The notes under the pieces are model-generated. The model was not told the DNA's origin. It did no database searches and saw nothing but the letters and a program-made list of their open reading frames with translations. Below are positions 26,586 to 35,800 of a stretch of DNA of 64,000 nt, piece by piece; the first letter of the stretch is position 1; every line of letters begins with the position of its first letter. The position numbers and the translations under genes are program-made. The stretch is from the NCBI GenBank assembly GCA_047600785.1, contig JASGKH010000002.1, positions 2,790,001 to 2,854,000 on the forward strand, read 5' to 3'. This DNA is from Breznakibacter sp047600785 (GTDB taxonomy: Bacteria; Bacteroidota; Bacteroidia; Bacteroidales; Marinilabiliaceae).

Positions 26586-26613
26586 TCTGATATTCAATAA
26601 ATTAAATATCAGA
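26586..26613 (+). promoter_or_regulatory. Inverted repeat in the carB leader
   Basis: Perfect 9-bp arms TCTGATATT (26586-26594) and AATATCAGA (26605-26613) separated by 10 bp, 56 nt before the carB start. It may be an operator or an RNA hairpin; no T run follows. Confidence 0.4.
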
Positions 26614-26669
26614 CTACCACAAAATCGACGAATTGGAACAAATACAATACCATAAAATAGCGAGAAGCG

Positions 26670-29600
26670 ATGAAGAAAAACGTAAAGAAGGCGATCGTTT
26701 TGGGATCGGGCGCCCTTAAGATCGGGGAAGCCGGCGAGTTCGATTATTCGGGATCGCAGGCACTCAAAGCACTTAAGGAAGAAGGGGTTTACACCGTGCT
26801 TATCAACCCGAACATTGCAACGATCCAAACTTCGGAGAACATTGCCGACAAAATCTATTTCCTTCCCGTGACCCCATTTTTTGTGGAGGAGGTGATTAAA
26901 AAGGAAAAGCCCGAACGGAATCCTTCTTGCTTTTGGCGGACAAACCGCGTTGAACTGTGGCGTTAAGCTTTATGAGGCCGGTACATTGGCCAAATACAAC
27001 GTGGAAGTGCTGGGAACGCCTGTTCAATCGATTATCGAAACCGAGGACCGCGAGATTTTTGCCAATAAACTGGCCGAAATCAATGTAAGAACCCCTGTCA
27101 GTATTGCCGTTACCAGTGTGCAAGATGCTGTCAAAGCATCGGAAAAGATCGGGTTTCCCATCATCGTACGCGCAGCATACACTTTGGGCGGCATGGGCAG
27201 CGGCTTCTGCAACAACACAGAAGAGTTGATCCAACGCGCCGAGAACGCTTTCTCATATTCCAACCAGATTTTGGTGGAGGAATCGCTCAAAGGATGGAAA
27301 GAAGTAGAGTACGAAGTGGTCCGTGATTGTTACAACAATTGCATTACGGTATGCAACATGGAAAATTTTGACCCTCTGGGCATCCATACCGGTGAAAGTA
27401 TCGTGGTAGCACCTTCGCAAACCCTTTCGAACAGTGAATACCACAAACTGCGCGAGCTGGCCATCAAAATCATCCGCCACATAGGTGTAGTAGGCGAATG
27501 TAACGTACAATACGCACTCGACCCCTACAGCGAAGATTACCGGGTGATCGAAGTGAACGCCCGCCTGTCGCGTTCATCGGCCCTTGCATCGAAAGCCACC
27601 GGCTATCCATTGGCTTTTGTGGCAGCTAAACTAGGCCTGGGGTATGGGTTGTTCGAATTGAAAAACTCGGTCACCAAAGTGACCTCGACGTTCTTTGAGC
27701 CCGCACTTGACTACATTGTATGTAAAATTCCCCGTTGGGACCTAAATAAATTTACAGGCGTATCCAAACAGATCGGCTCGAGCATGAAAAGCGTAGGCGA
27801 AATCATGTCGATAGGCCGTACGTTTGAAGAGGCCATCCAAAAGGGCCTCCGTATGGTGGGACAAGGTTCGCATGGTTTTGTGGCCAACCATCCACTGAAG
27901 GACAAGGACATTCGCGAAGAGCTGGCCGAACCGACCGACCAGCGTATTTTTGCCATTTCCGATGCATTACAGGCCGGCATCAGCATCAACGAAATCCATA
28001 ATCTGTCACGCATAGACAAATGGTTTCTTGAAAAGTTAAAAAACATCACCGACCTGAAAGATCAGCTGGTGACCTACAATAGCCTCGACAAATTGCCTGA
28101 CGGGTTATTGCGCTCGGCCAAAAAAATGGGATATTCCGATTTCCAGATTGCCCGGTTGGTACTCAAAACACCCGGTGAAGATTTGGAAAACGGGTTGTTG
28201 AAAGTCCGTAAACACCGCATTGCCAAAGGCATTACCCCGGTGGTAAAACAAATCGATACATTGGCCGGCGAATTTCCTGCAAAGATTAACTATTTGTATA
28301 TTACCTATAACGGTACGCAACACGACGTGGAGTTCACCCACGACGGTAAAGGCGTCATCGTACTTGGCTCGGGTGCTTATCGAATCGGTTCCAGTGTGGA
28401 GTTCGACTGGTGTAGCGTCAACGCCCTCAACACCGTGAACACCCAAGGATACCGTTCCATCATGATCAATTATAACCCTGAAACGGTGAGCACCGATTAC
28501 GACGTATGCCACCGTTTGTACTTTGATGAGTTGACGCTCGAACGTGTTCTCGACATTGTGGGACTCGAAGAGCCAAAGGGCGTGGTCGTATCAATGGGCG
28601 GCCAGATACCCAACAATCTGGCCATGAAGCTGTACAACCAAAAAGTACCCATTTTAGGTACTTCGCCGGTGGATATCGACAGGGCCGAAGACCGCCAAAA
28701 ATTTTCCTCGTTGCTCGATAAACTGGGCGTGGACCAACCCCGTTGGAAAAAGCTGACCACCATCGACGAAATCTACAAGTTTGTGGATGAGGTCGGGTTT
28801 CCTGTCTTGGTGCGGCCCTCGTACGTACTTTCAGGTGCGGCCATGAACGTGGTAAGCAACAAGGACGAAATGGAACACTTCCTCAACCTTGCGACCAGCG
28901 TGTCCAAACAGCATCCTGTAGTCGTATCGGAATTTATTGAAGAGGCCAAGGAAATTGAGATCGATGCGGTTGCCAAGAACGGCGAGGTGATTGCTTACGC
29001 CATTTCAGAGCACATTGAGTTTGCAGGGGTCCACTCGGGCGATGCGACCATTGTATTCCCCCCTCAAAAATTGTATGTAGAGACCATCAAAAGGGTGAAA
29101 AAGATTTCGAAAGAAATCGCCAAAGCCCTTAATATTACCGGTCCGTTTAACATGCAGTTACTGGCCAAGGACAACGACATCAAGGTGATCGAGTGCAACC
29201 TTCGGGCATCGCGTAGCTTCCCCTTCGTATCAAAAGTTCTAAAAGTGAACATGATCGATATGGCCACCCGTGTCATGCTTGGGTTGAATGTGGAGAAACC
29301 GTCCAAAAACCTGTTCGATTTGGATTACGTGGGTATTAAGGCACCCCAATTCTCATTCGCACGTTTGCAAAAAGCCGATCCCGTATTGGGTGTCGACATG
29401 GCCTCGACCGGTGAGGTTGGCTGCATTGGCAATGACTTCTACGAAGCCGTGCTCCAATCCATGTTATCGGTGGGTTATCGCATTCCGAAACAAAACATCC
29501 TCATCTCATCGGGTCCTGCCCGTTCGAAGGTCGAACTGCTGACCAGTGCCCGCTTGCTGAAAGAAAAAGGGTTTAACCTGTTTGCGACAGGCGGTACCCA

Positions 29601-29892
29601 TAAATTCTTTGCAGACAACGGAGTGGAAACCACGTTACTTTATTGGCCTGACGAGGATAAACAACCCAACACATTGGATTATATCCGCGAGAAAAAACTC
29701 GACCTGGTAATCAACGTTCCCAAAAACCTGAGCAACCAGGAGTTGAGCAATGGTTATACCATCCGTCGAAGTGCCATCGACTTTAACATCCCGCTGATTA
29801 CCAACGCCCGTTTGGCGAGTGCATTCATTCACGCATTCTGTCGCATGGGCATGGAAGACATTGCCATAAAAAGTTGGGACGATTACAAGTAA
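26670..29892 (+). CDS. carB: Carbamoyl-phosphate synthase large subunit, frame broken by one extra base
   Basis: Makes carbamoyl phosphate from bicarbonate, ATP and ammonia for arginine and pyrimidines. Two homologous ATP-grasp halves are seen, starting VKKAIVLGSGALKIGEAGEFDYSG and again GVIVLGSGAYRIGSSVEFDW near residue 560, then a C-terminal MGS-like allosteric domain (GFNLFATGGTHKFFADNGVE). The frame changes near 26919: CGGAATCCTTCTT reads through in the second frame as ERILLAFGGQTALNCGV if one A is removed from the AA at 26919-26920. With that correction the protein has about 1073 residues, the normal length. The likely cause is a sequencing error. Confidence 0.95.
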
Positions 29893-29915
29893 CCCTAAAC
29901 CTCATTAAATTATCA

Positions 29916-29942
29916 AAGTCATCCAAAAGGATGGCTTTTTTA
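29916..29942 (+). terminator. Intrinsic terminator after carB
   Basis: Stem AAGTCATCC/GGATGGCTT with one G-T pair and an AAAA loop, followed by TTTTTATT. It lies 24 nt after the carB stop. Confidence 0.85.
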
Positions 29943-30006
29943 TTAAAGCCCTATTGACAAGAAACGGCAAATACCTTTAATTGCCATCGTCCAACAATTG
30001 AAAGTT

Positions 30007-30453
30007 ATGGGAAAAAGAACCTCTTTTTTTCACTGTACCGTGATTGCATGTGCATTTTGTGTTGCCTTTGCAATGGTTGTTTTGTCGTGCTCTCCACAAA
30101 AACAAATGGCAAACGGCAAATCGCCCGATGCCAAAGTACAGTCGACAGAAAGCGACGACAGCATCCAATATGAACTATTGGTGTTCGATCCTGGCTTTGA
30201 GTCGTTTCTTGCGCAACTCAGTTACCCTAAAGAATTCTATTCCGACAGTTATTACCACAACTGGAATGTCCGCTACGTGCAGGAGTGGAACAGCCGCTGC
30301 CGGAATCCCTTGCGTTATGGCTCGTTTTATGACACAATCCCATACGATGCCAATACCGATTACGGTTTGGATTTCAACTATCGGTTATACCATTATTTTT
30401 TATTTGTGGAACAGCAATACGGCATTGTCCTGATACCGCGCAGGGGAAAGTGA
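30007..30453 (+). CDS. Small lipoprotein, DUF6146-like
   Basis: 148 residues from ATG 30007 (MGKRTSFF); a TTG at 29998 is the only longer start. A signal segment ends in VVLSC, a good lipobox, so the mature protein is probably lipid-anchored at Cys27. The mature part has ELLVFDPGFESFLAQL, SYYHNWNVRYVQEWNSR and DYGLDFNYRLYHYF, a pattern I associate with the Bacteroidota family DUF6146. Function unknown. Confidence 0.65.
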   Translation: MGKRTSFFHCTVIACAFCVAFAMVVLSCSPQKQMANGKSPDAKVQSTESDDSIQYELLVFDPGFESFLAQLSYPKEFYSDSYYHNWNVRYVQEWNSRCRNPLRYGSFYDTIPYDANTDYGLDFNYRLYHYFLFVEQQYGIVLIPRRGK

Positions 30454-30794
30454 TCTCCCCCGGAACCCGTGTGCTTTGCCGGACATGGACAACACTGGAG
30501 GATCGACATTCATATTTTCGCTCCAAAATTTAGTTGGGATAAAGATGAGAACTTAATCTGCAATTGTTTGTTAAACAATAAAGCCTTTCCGTGCGCTGAA
30601 AGAGCGATGGAACCTTATCGTCCGCAAAAAATTAAAAAGCAACCGCCTATTTTGTTAAGATAAATTAATTGCGTCAAAACAGATACGTGAATAAGTATTG
30701 ACAATTGTCATATGGTAAACTAATTTATAATTAAAGGCAATTTAACGGTTGACTGAACCCAACTGGTTACTTTTGCACAAAAACCAACCAAGCC
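30454..30794 (+). other. 341-bp gap with two palindromes and a promoter
   Basis: No convincing gene. It holds a hairpin ATTGTTT-GTT-AAACAAT at 30563-30579 and a perfect 12-bp palindrome TGACAATTGTCA at 30699-30710. The promoter of the next gene is at its right end. An open frame at 30469-30663 has no recognisable features. Confidence 0.5.
30749..30775 (+). promoter_or_regulatory. Promoter for the aminotransferase-like gene
   Basis: TTG at 30749-30751 and TACTTTTG at 30768-30775, the latter an exact TAnnTTTG match; spacing is 16 bp, slightly short. It lies 20 nt before the ATG at 30795. Confidence 0.5.
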
Positions 30795-31478
30795 ATGAGC
30801 ACGCCCACCGCTCCAAAATACGATCCAATGATGGATGTTCTGACTGAACCTGGCACAGAGCTTAACACCATAGCCATGTTGGCCGAAAACGACCTATCGC
30901 CTGAAAATTTTTATCTTACGGGTTTTGAGGCCATTTCGTTCAACCGTCGGAAGTCGTTCGCCATCGAAACGGTCCTCTCGTCGGTAGCTACTTTCGACAA
31001 CGAAGTCCTTATCCTGAACACCGGCGACAGAAGCTATGCGATATCCGCGTTATGTGACAAACTTCATGTCTCGTACCGCATGGTCGGAATCGATGAAGTG
31101 ATTGACGATGCCCATAAATTAAAAGAGACTTTAAAACAAAATCGGCAAATATCACACATGGTGGTCTGCGAAGACGATACTTTTTCTCTGCAAGACGACC
31201 AGATGAAAAAGTTTGGGGAACTGACATCAGTTCATAAGCTCGATTTAATTGTGGAATGTGCCCGTAAACCGCTCTCTGTGCGTCAAGTCATTGAGTTTGG
31301 AATCTCGTTTCTGGTAAGTCCCATTCTAGGGGGTGCAAACCAATCATTGATCCTGGCACGCCGTTCCCGGTTGGTACAGGCCGAAGGCCGGAGCCGGTCG
31401 ATGGTACACGACCTATACCGTTACTGGCAACGCATTGTGGCCCAACGTAGGCACATCATCGAGCCCATGGCCATTTAA
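30795..31478 (+). CDS. Aminotransferase class V-like protein lacking the PLP lysine (probable pseudoenzyme)
   Basis: 227 residues, against about 365 for the full family. FDNEVLILNTGDRSYAISALCDKLHV resembles the PLP-binding region of PhnW-type aminotransferases, and QVIEFGISFLVSPILGGANQ followed by ARRSRLVQAEGRSRS lines up with their active-site stretch. There the family has SSNKC with the Schiff-base lysine; this protein has SPILGGAN and no lysine. The aspartate that holds the PLP ring (VDAMSS in the family) reads VECARK. The C-terminal third is absent. It is intact, with a promoter and a terminator of its own, so it is probably expressed with a non-catalytic role. Relationship by eye only. 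Confidence 0.5.
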   Translation: MSTPTAPKYDPMMDVLTEPGTELNTIAMLAENDLSPENFYLTGFEAISFNRRKSFAIETVLSSVATFDNEVLILNTGDRSYAISALCDKLHVSYRMVGIDEVIDDAHKLKETLKQNRQISHMVVCEDDTFSLQDDQMKKFGELTSVHKLDLIVECARKPLSVRQVIEFGISFLVSPILGGANQSLILARRSRLVQAEGRSRSMVHDLYRYWQRIVAQRRHIIEPMAI

Positions 31479-31498
31479 GGCCATTCATTATAAACTGC

Positions 31499-31529
31499 AA
31501 AGCGACTCCGGAAAAGGGGTCGCTTTTTT
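31499..31529 (+). terminator. Intrinsic terminator after the aminotransferase-like gene
   Basis: Stem AAAGCGACTCC/GGGGTCGCTTT with one G-T pair and a 6-nt loop, followed by TTT. It lies 21 nt after the stop codon. Confidence 0.85.
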
Positions 31530-31660
31530 GTTGTCCGCACGTTTGAACAAAGCCGGTAACGCAGGCTTAACATGGCCCTATTCTTTACATTAATTTCTCA
31601 ATAGCTTAAAAATTAAGTTATTCCACAGCCTTAACATTGCATCGTCAACAAAACGAAAAG

Positions 31661-32521
31661 ATGACTAAGCAATTACAGGAAAACGAAGTGCGCAAAGTGG
31701 AAGTGGCGGTCATTTCCGACACGCATTTGGGCATATACGGGAGCAAAGCCAAAGAGGCTGTCCGCTATTTAAAAAGCATTGACCCGCAAACACTGGTCTT
31801 GAACGGCGACATCATCGACGTGTGGCAGTTCAGCAAATCATACTTCCCCAAAAGCCATTTGAAGGTAATCCGCCAAATTGTAAAAATGATGGAACGCGGC
31901 ACCCGTGTACACTATCTGGTCGGTAACCATGACGAAGTGTTCCGCCAGTTTGTGGGCCTTAAAATGGGAAACTTTAGCATTGAAAATAAACTGGTACTGA
32001 CCAACGACGGTAAAAAGACATGGATCTTCCACGGTGATGTGTTCGACGTTGTGATGCACCACAGCAAATGGCTGGCCCGGCTTGGTGCACATGGTTATGG
32101 ACTGCTTACGCTGGTAAATAAGTCGGCAAACTTCATCCTTCAACTATTTGGGCGGAAAAAGCTATCGCTTTCAGGCAAGGTGAAAGATGCGGTAAAAGGC
32201 AAAAAGAACATATCGACCCGTTTCGAAAAAGTAGTGACCGATTTGGCCATCCGCAAAAAATATGACTATGTGATCTGTGGACATATACACCGTCCTGAAA
32301 TAAAAGAAGCTTACAACGGCTCCGGGGGTGTTACTTATTTAAACTCAGGCGACTGGGTTGACCATTGTACTGCCCTTGAATATTACGGAGGCAAATGGCA
32401 TCTCAAAGTAGTAGGCCCCGATTTGGGATATACCAAAGATGACGACAAAGACGAAGAACTTCAGGATCTTTCGAAAAGCTACTTGTTCAAGGTTATGTAC
32501 CAAGATGTTATATCGAGCTAA
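31661..32521 (+). CDS. UDP-2,3-diacylglucosamine diphosphatase-like metallophosphoesterase
   Basis: 286 residues from ATG 31661 (MTKQLQENE); an upstream TTG at 31637 is less likely. Calcineurin-like metal motifs are complete: ISDTHLG, LNGDIID, VGNHDE, the histidine in IFHGDVFD, and CGHIHRPE. This set resembles LpxH/LpxI-type or related lipid A pyrophosphatases. It is followed after 19 bp by a glycosyltransferase, so it may work on a glycolipid rather than lipid A. It acts at the inner face of the cytoplasmic membrane. Confidence 0.82.
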   Translation: MTKQLQENEVRKVEVAVISDTHLGIYGSKAKEAVRYLKSIDPQTLVLNGDIIDVWQFSKSYFPKSHLKVIRQIVKMMERGTRVHYLVGNHDEVFRQFVGLKMGNFSIENKLVLTNDGKKTWIFHGDVFDVVMHHSKWLARLGAHGYGLLTLVNKSANFILQLFGRKKLSLSGKVKDAVKGKKNISTRFEKVVTDLAIRKKYDYVICGHIHRPEIKEAYNGSGGVTYLNSGDWVDHCTALEYYGGKWHLKVVGPDLGYTKDDDKDEELQDLSKSYLFKVMYQDVISS

Positions 32522-32540
32522 CCCAAAAATCTTTAATGCC

Positions 32541-33578
32541 ATGAAAATTCTGTACGCCATACAAGGAACCGGTAACGGCCATTTGGCCCGTGCGCTGGAA
32601 ATTGTGCCATCGTTACAGCGCCATGCCGATGTAGACATTTTGGTAAGCGGTTCACATTGCGAGATCACGTTGCCATGGCCCATAAAGTACAAGCTTCATG
32701 GGTTGGGTTTTGTGTTCGGGAAAAAAGGCGGTATTGATTACCGGACTACCTTCCGCCAGTTCAGGCTTTCACGCTTTATCAAAGAAGCCCGGAGCGTGGA
32801 TGTAAACCAGTATGATTTGGTAGTGAACGATTTCGAGCCGATTACCGCATGGGCATGTTTGTGGAAACGTGTCCCATGCGTGGGCCTCAGCCATCAGAAC
32901 GCCGTTATGCGTCCCATAGCGCCCAAACCGTTGACATGGGACATTTGGGGTGCGTTGGTTCTCCGGTTTTATGCTCCGACACGATATGCCTACGGTTTTC
33001 ACTTCCAATCGTTCGACAACCATACCTTTACCCCGGTAATACGAGAGGACGTGAGGCGCGCCTCCCCCACCGCTGACGACCATTACACAGTCTATCTTCC
33101 ATCGTACGATGACTTTACCATTATCGATTTTTTAAGCCAATTTCCGCAAGATCGGTTCGAAGTGTTTTCGAAGCACAACCAAAAGCCCATATCGTATAAA
33201 AACGTGGATGTGGTGCCCGTGAACAAAGACAAGTTTGCCCAAAGCTTAATATCTTCAAAAGGTGTTCTTTGCAATGCCGGATTCGAAACTCCTGCCGAAG
33301 CACTTTATTTAAATAAAAAGCTATGTGTCATTCCCATGACGGGACAATACGAACAACAATGCAATGCCTTTACGTTGAAACAAATGGGTATTGCCACATT
33401 AAGAGGGTTATCCCATAAAGCATCGCCTGCATTGTTTGCACAATGGCTCGGTCGACCGCAAACCGTAAAAGTAAACTACCAAAACCAAACCAACCAAATT
33501 ATCGATATGCTGATAGCCCGGCATGCACCTAAGGCGACCTTACCCCAAATGGCCATACCTGCCGGTTACGGATTCTGA
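32541..33578 (+). CDS. Glycosyltransferase family protein (GT28/MurG-like)
   Basis: 345 residues from ATG 32541 (MKILYAIQGTGNGHLARALEI); the ORF is open further upstream only by overlapping the previous gene. The N-terminal GTGNGHLARA loop is typical of GT-B enzymes that bind a lipid acceptor, and the C-terminal segment GVLCNAGFETPAEALYLNKKLCVIPMTGQYEQ is the nucleotide-sugar site of the MurG/UGT group. It probably moves a sugar to a membrane lipid. The donor and acceptor are unknown. Confidence 0.82.
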   Translation: MKILYAIQGTGNGHLARALEIVPSLQRHADVDILVSGSHCEITLPWPIKYKLHGLGFVFGKKGGIDYRTTFRQFRLSRFIKEARSVDVNQYDLVVNDFEPITAWACLWKRVPCVGLSHQNAVMRPIAPKPLTWDIWGALVLRFYAPTRYAYGFHFQSFDNHTFTPVIREDVRRASPTADDHYTVYLPSYDDFTIIDFLSQFPQDRFEVFSKHNQKPISYKNVDVVPVNKDKFAQSLISSKGVLCNAGFETPAEALYLNKKLCVIPMTGQYEQQCNAFTLKQMGIATLRGLSHKASPALFAQWLGRPQTVKVNYQNQTNQIIDMLIARHAPKATLPQMAIPAGYGF

Positions 33579-33604
33579 CACCTCTCTATTCCATTCTTTT
33601 CTTT

Positions 33605-33639
33605 GCCCTCGATGTACGTTTTCATACCGAGGGCTTTTT
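33605..33639 (+). terminator. Intrinsic terminator after the glycosyltransferase
   Basis: Perfect 7-bp stem GCCCTCG/CGAGGGC (33605-33611, 33628-33634) and TTTTTC. The loop is 16 nt. Confidence 0.75.
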
Positions 33640-33725
33640 CACATCAAAAGGTTGGCCTGAGATATGGCACCTAATACATTTCCATTAAATTTAAAGTCGC
33701 TAACATAACCAAACCAATTAGGCCC

Positions 33726-35471
33726 ATGGAGCTGATTTCGTTTAGCAATCTGGAAAGATCGGGATTGAAAATGCCCGAAAACCAGTTACTCAAAAAGCTA
33801 CTTTTCCGTTATTTGAAAGTGGAGCGGATGAACCGCCTTTACCGGGACAAACTAAAGCATTGCCAAGGCATTCATTTTGTGGACGGTTTACTGCAGACCC
33901 AAAACATGCATGTGGAAGTACCGGTGGAAGAGCTCAAGAATATTCCGGAAAAAGGCCCCTTTATTGTCATGGCCAACCATCCGTTTGGATTTCTCGACGG
34001 GCTGACGATGATACAGCTCATGGCCCACCATTTTCCCAACTTCAAAGTTTTGGCCAATTACTTTTTGGGGGAATTTGAACCGATCAAAGAATTTTTTATC
34101 CCCCTAAATCCATTTACTTCTAAGGTGGGCATGAATATTTCGGGACTCAAAACCGCCATGCGCCATTTATCCGACGGTTATCCGCTGGGCATTTTCCCTT
34201 CGGGCGAAGTGGCTACTATGCAAAAGGGTTTTGGTAAAGTGGAAGACAAAGAGTGGGACGTTAACGTGGTGCGATTCATGCTTAAATCGAACGTACCCAT
34301 TGTCCCGTTTTACTTTTTTGGGCAAAATAGTCTTAATTTCCATTTGCTGGGCAAAATACATCCTTACCTGCGTACGCTTTCCATTCCTGCGGAATTTTTC
34401 AAAAAAGAGGGACAGACTGTTCGGCTAAGGATAGGCAAACCAATAATGCCCGGCGATTTGAAAGCTTTTGAAAACAACGAAAAGGCGGGGCGTTTTTTGC
34501 GTACCTGTCTCTCCGCATTGGAGCGTCACGAGGTAAAGCAACGTTTTTCGGGATTCAACCTCCGCCGGGGACAAAAGCCGGAGCCCATCATCGACCCTGT
34601 GCCAACCGACGAGATAATACGCGAATTGGAGGTACTGAAAGCTAACGGAGGACTACTTTTCGCTAAGTCGAACTACGAAATTTACCTCGGCAAAACCACA
34701 CAAATTCCTGTCATCTTACGTGAGATAGGCCGGTTGCGCGAAGTCACCTTCCGGCAAGTCGGCGAAGGCACCAACAAAAAGATCGATCTGGACAGCTACG
34801 ACACCTATTACCACCATCTGTTTGCTTTTGACACCGACACGGGTAAAATAATAGGTGCCTACCGTCTTGGCCGTGGCGATGAGATTGTGCCCCAAAACGG
34901 GAAAAAAGGTTTTTACGTGCAAAGCCTCTTCGATTTGGACGAAAAGATGAAACTCATCCTGACCCGCACATTGGAGCTGGGGCGATCGTTTGTGGTGCGC
35001 GAATACCAGCAAAAACCGATGCCGCTCTTCTTACTGTGGCAAGGCATTTTACATTTTCTGAAAGCCAATCCAGCCATTGGCTACATCATGGGACCGGTAA
35101 GTATTAGCAACGATTTTTCGGGTTTTTCGAAAGATTTGATCATTGCTTTTATCCGTAAAAATTATTTTGACCATGATCTGGCCAAATGGGTGTACCCCAA
35201 AAAAGAATTCAAGGTAACGACCAATGCGATGGATATAGATGTGGTGTTGGAACATAACAGCAACGATTTGCAAAAGCTAGACAAATTTATCTCGGGCATT
35301 GAGCCAAACGCGCTTAAAATACCCGTACTACTAAAACAGTACATCCGTCAGAATGCCAAAATCATTGGTTTTAACGTCGACCCCGACTTTAACGATTGTT
35401 TGGATGGCTTGATGGTACTAAACCTGAACGACTTACCCAAAGAAACATTGTCGTTTCTGCAAAGCCGGTAA
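33726..35471 (+). CDS. Bifunctional acyltransferase, PlsC domain fused to OlsB-like GNAT (OlsF-like aminolipid synthase)
   Basis: 581 residues. The N-terminal half is a PlsC/LPLAT domain with the catalytic NHPFGFLDG (HX4D) near 87-93 and FPSGEVAT as the acceptor-binding motif. The C-terminal half from about 300 fits the OlsB-like hemolysin/GNAT fold, with ILREIGRLREVTFRQVGEGTN and AYRLGRGDEI. The same pairing occurs in OlsF, which makes ornithine lipids: the C-terminal part N-acylates the amino acid and the N-terminal part O-acylates it. In Bacteroides two separate genes make glycine lipids this way, so the amino acid could be ornithine, glycine or another. Confidence 0.8.
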   Translation: MELISFSNLERSGLKMPENQLLKKLLFRYLKVERMNRLYRDKLKHCQGIHFVDGLLQTQNMHVEVPVEELKNIPEKGPFIVMANHPFGFLDGLTMIQLMAHHFPNFKVLANYFLGEFEPIKEFFIPLNPFTSKVGMNISGLKTAMRHLSDGYPLGIFPSGEVATMQKGFGKVEDKEWDVNVVRFMLKSNVPIVPFYFFGQNSLNFHLLGKIHPYLRTLSIPAEFFKKEGQTVRLRIGKPIMPGDLKAFENNEKAGRFLRTCLSALERHEVKQRFSGFNLRRGQKPEPIIDPVPTDEIIRELEVLKANGGLLFAKSNYEIYLGKTTQIPVILREIGRLREVTFRQVGEGTNKKIDLDSYDTYYHHLFAFDTDTGKIIGAYRLGRGDEIVPQNGKKGFYVQSLFDLDEKMKLILTRTLELGRSFVVREYQQKPMPLFLLWQGILHFLKANPAIGYIMGPVSISNDFSGFSKDLIIAFIRKNYFDHDLAKWVYPKKEFKVTTNAMDIDVVLEHNSNDLQKLDKFISGIEPNALKIPVLLKQYIRQNAKIIGFNVDPDFNDCLDGLMVLNLNDLPKETLSFLQSR

Positions 35472-35800
35472 TACGTGACCTCTCTTTGCTCCTTCATCCT
35501 GTAAGGTATATTACGGAGTAGGAGGAAAAGCCTGCTCCAAAATAGTATTGATAAAATTTTATCAGGCTTCCAGGCAAGTGCGTGGCACATGTCCGCAAAT
35601 TCTTGTAGCATGGGAGAAAACAGATTCCCATGGTTTTGATCTGGCAATTTTCCAACCATCTTTTACAGAACATTGATCTCCGATCAATGTTCTTCCTGCA
35701 GCTTCAATCTCCAGTAAAAAATGTAGCACACAACAACCCAATGGCTTAACTCCCAGACAAGAAGCAACTCATTAAACAAAGCCTTTCACGGATTATGCCG
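35472..35800. other. 329-bp gap with three inverted repeats
   Basis: No gene. Three structures are spaced along it: an outer repeat AAGCCTG/CAGGCTT (35529-35535, 35564-35570) enclosing the 16-bp palindrome TGATAAAATTTTATCA; CATGGGA/TCCCATG (35609-35615, 35626-35632) followed by GTTTTG; and a perfect 12-bp stem AGAACATTGATC/GATCAATGTTCT at 35667-35693 with a 3-nt loop. They lie between convergent genes, so terminators of both are included, but three are more than needed. Confidence 0.6.
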
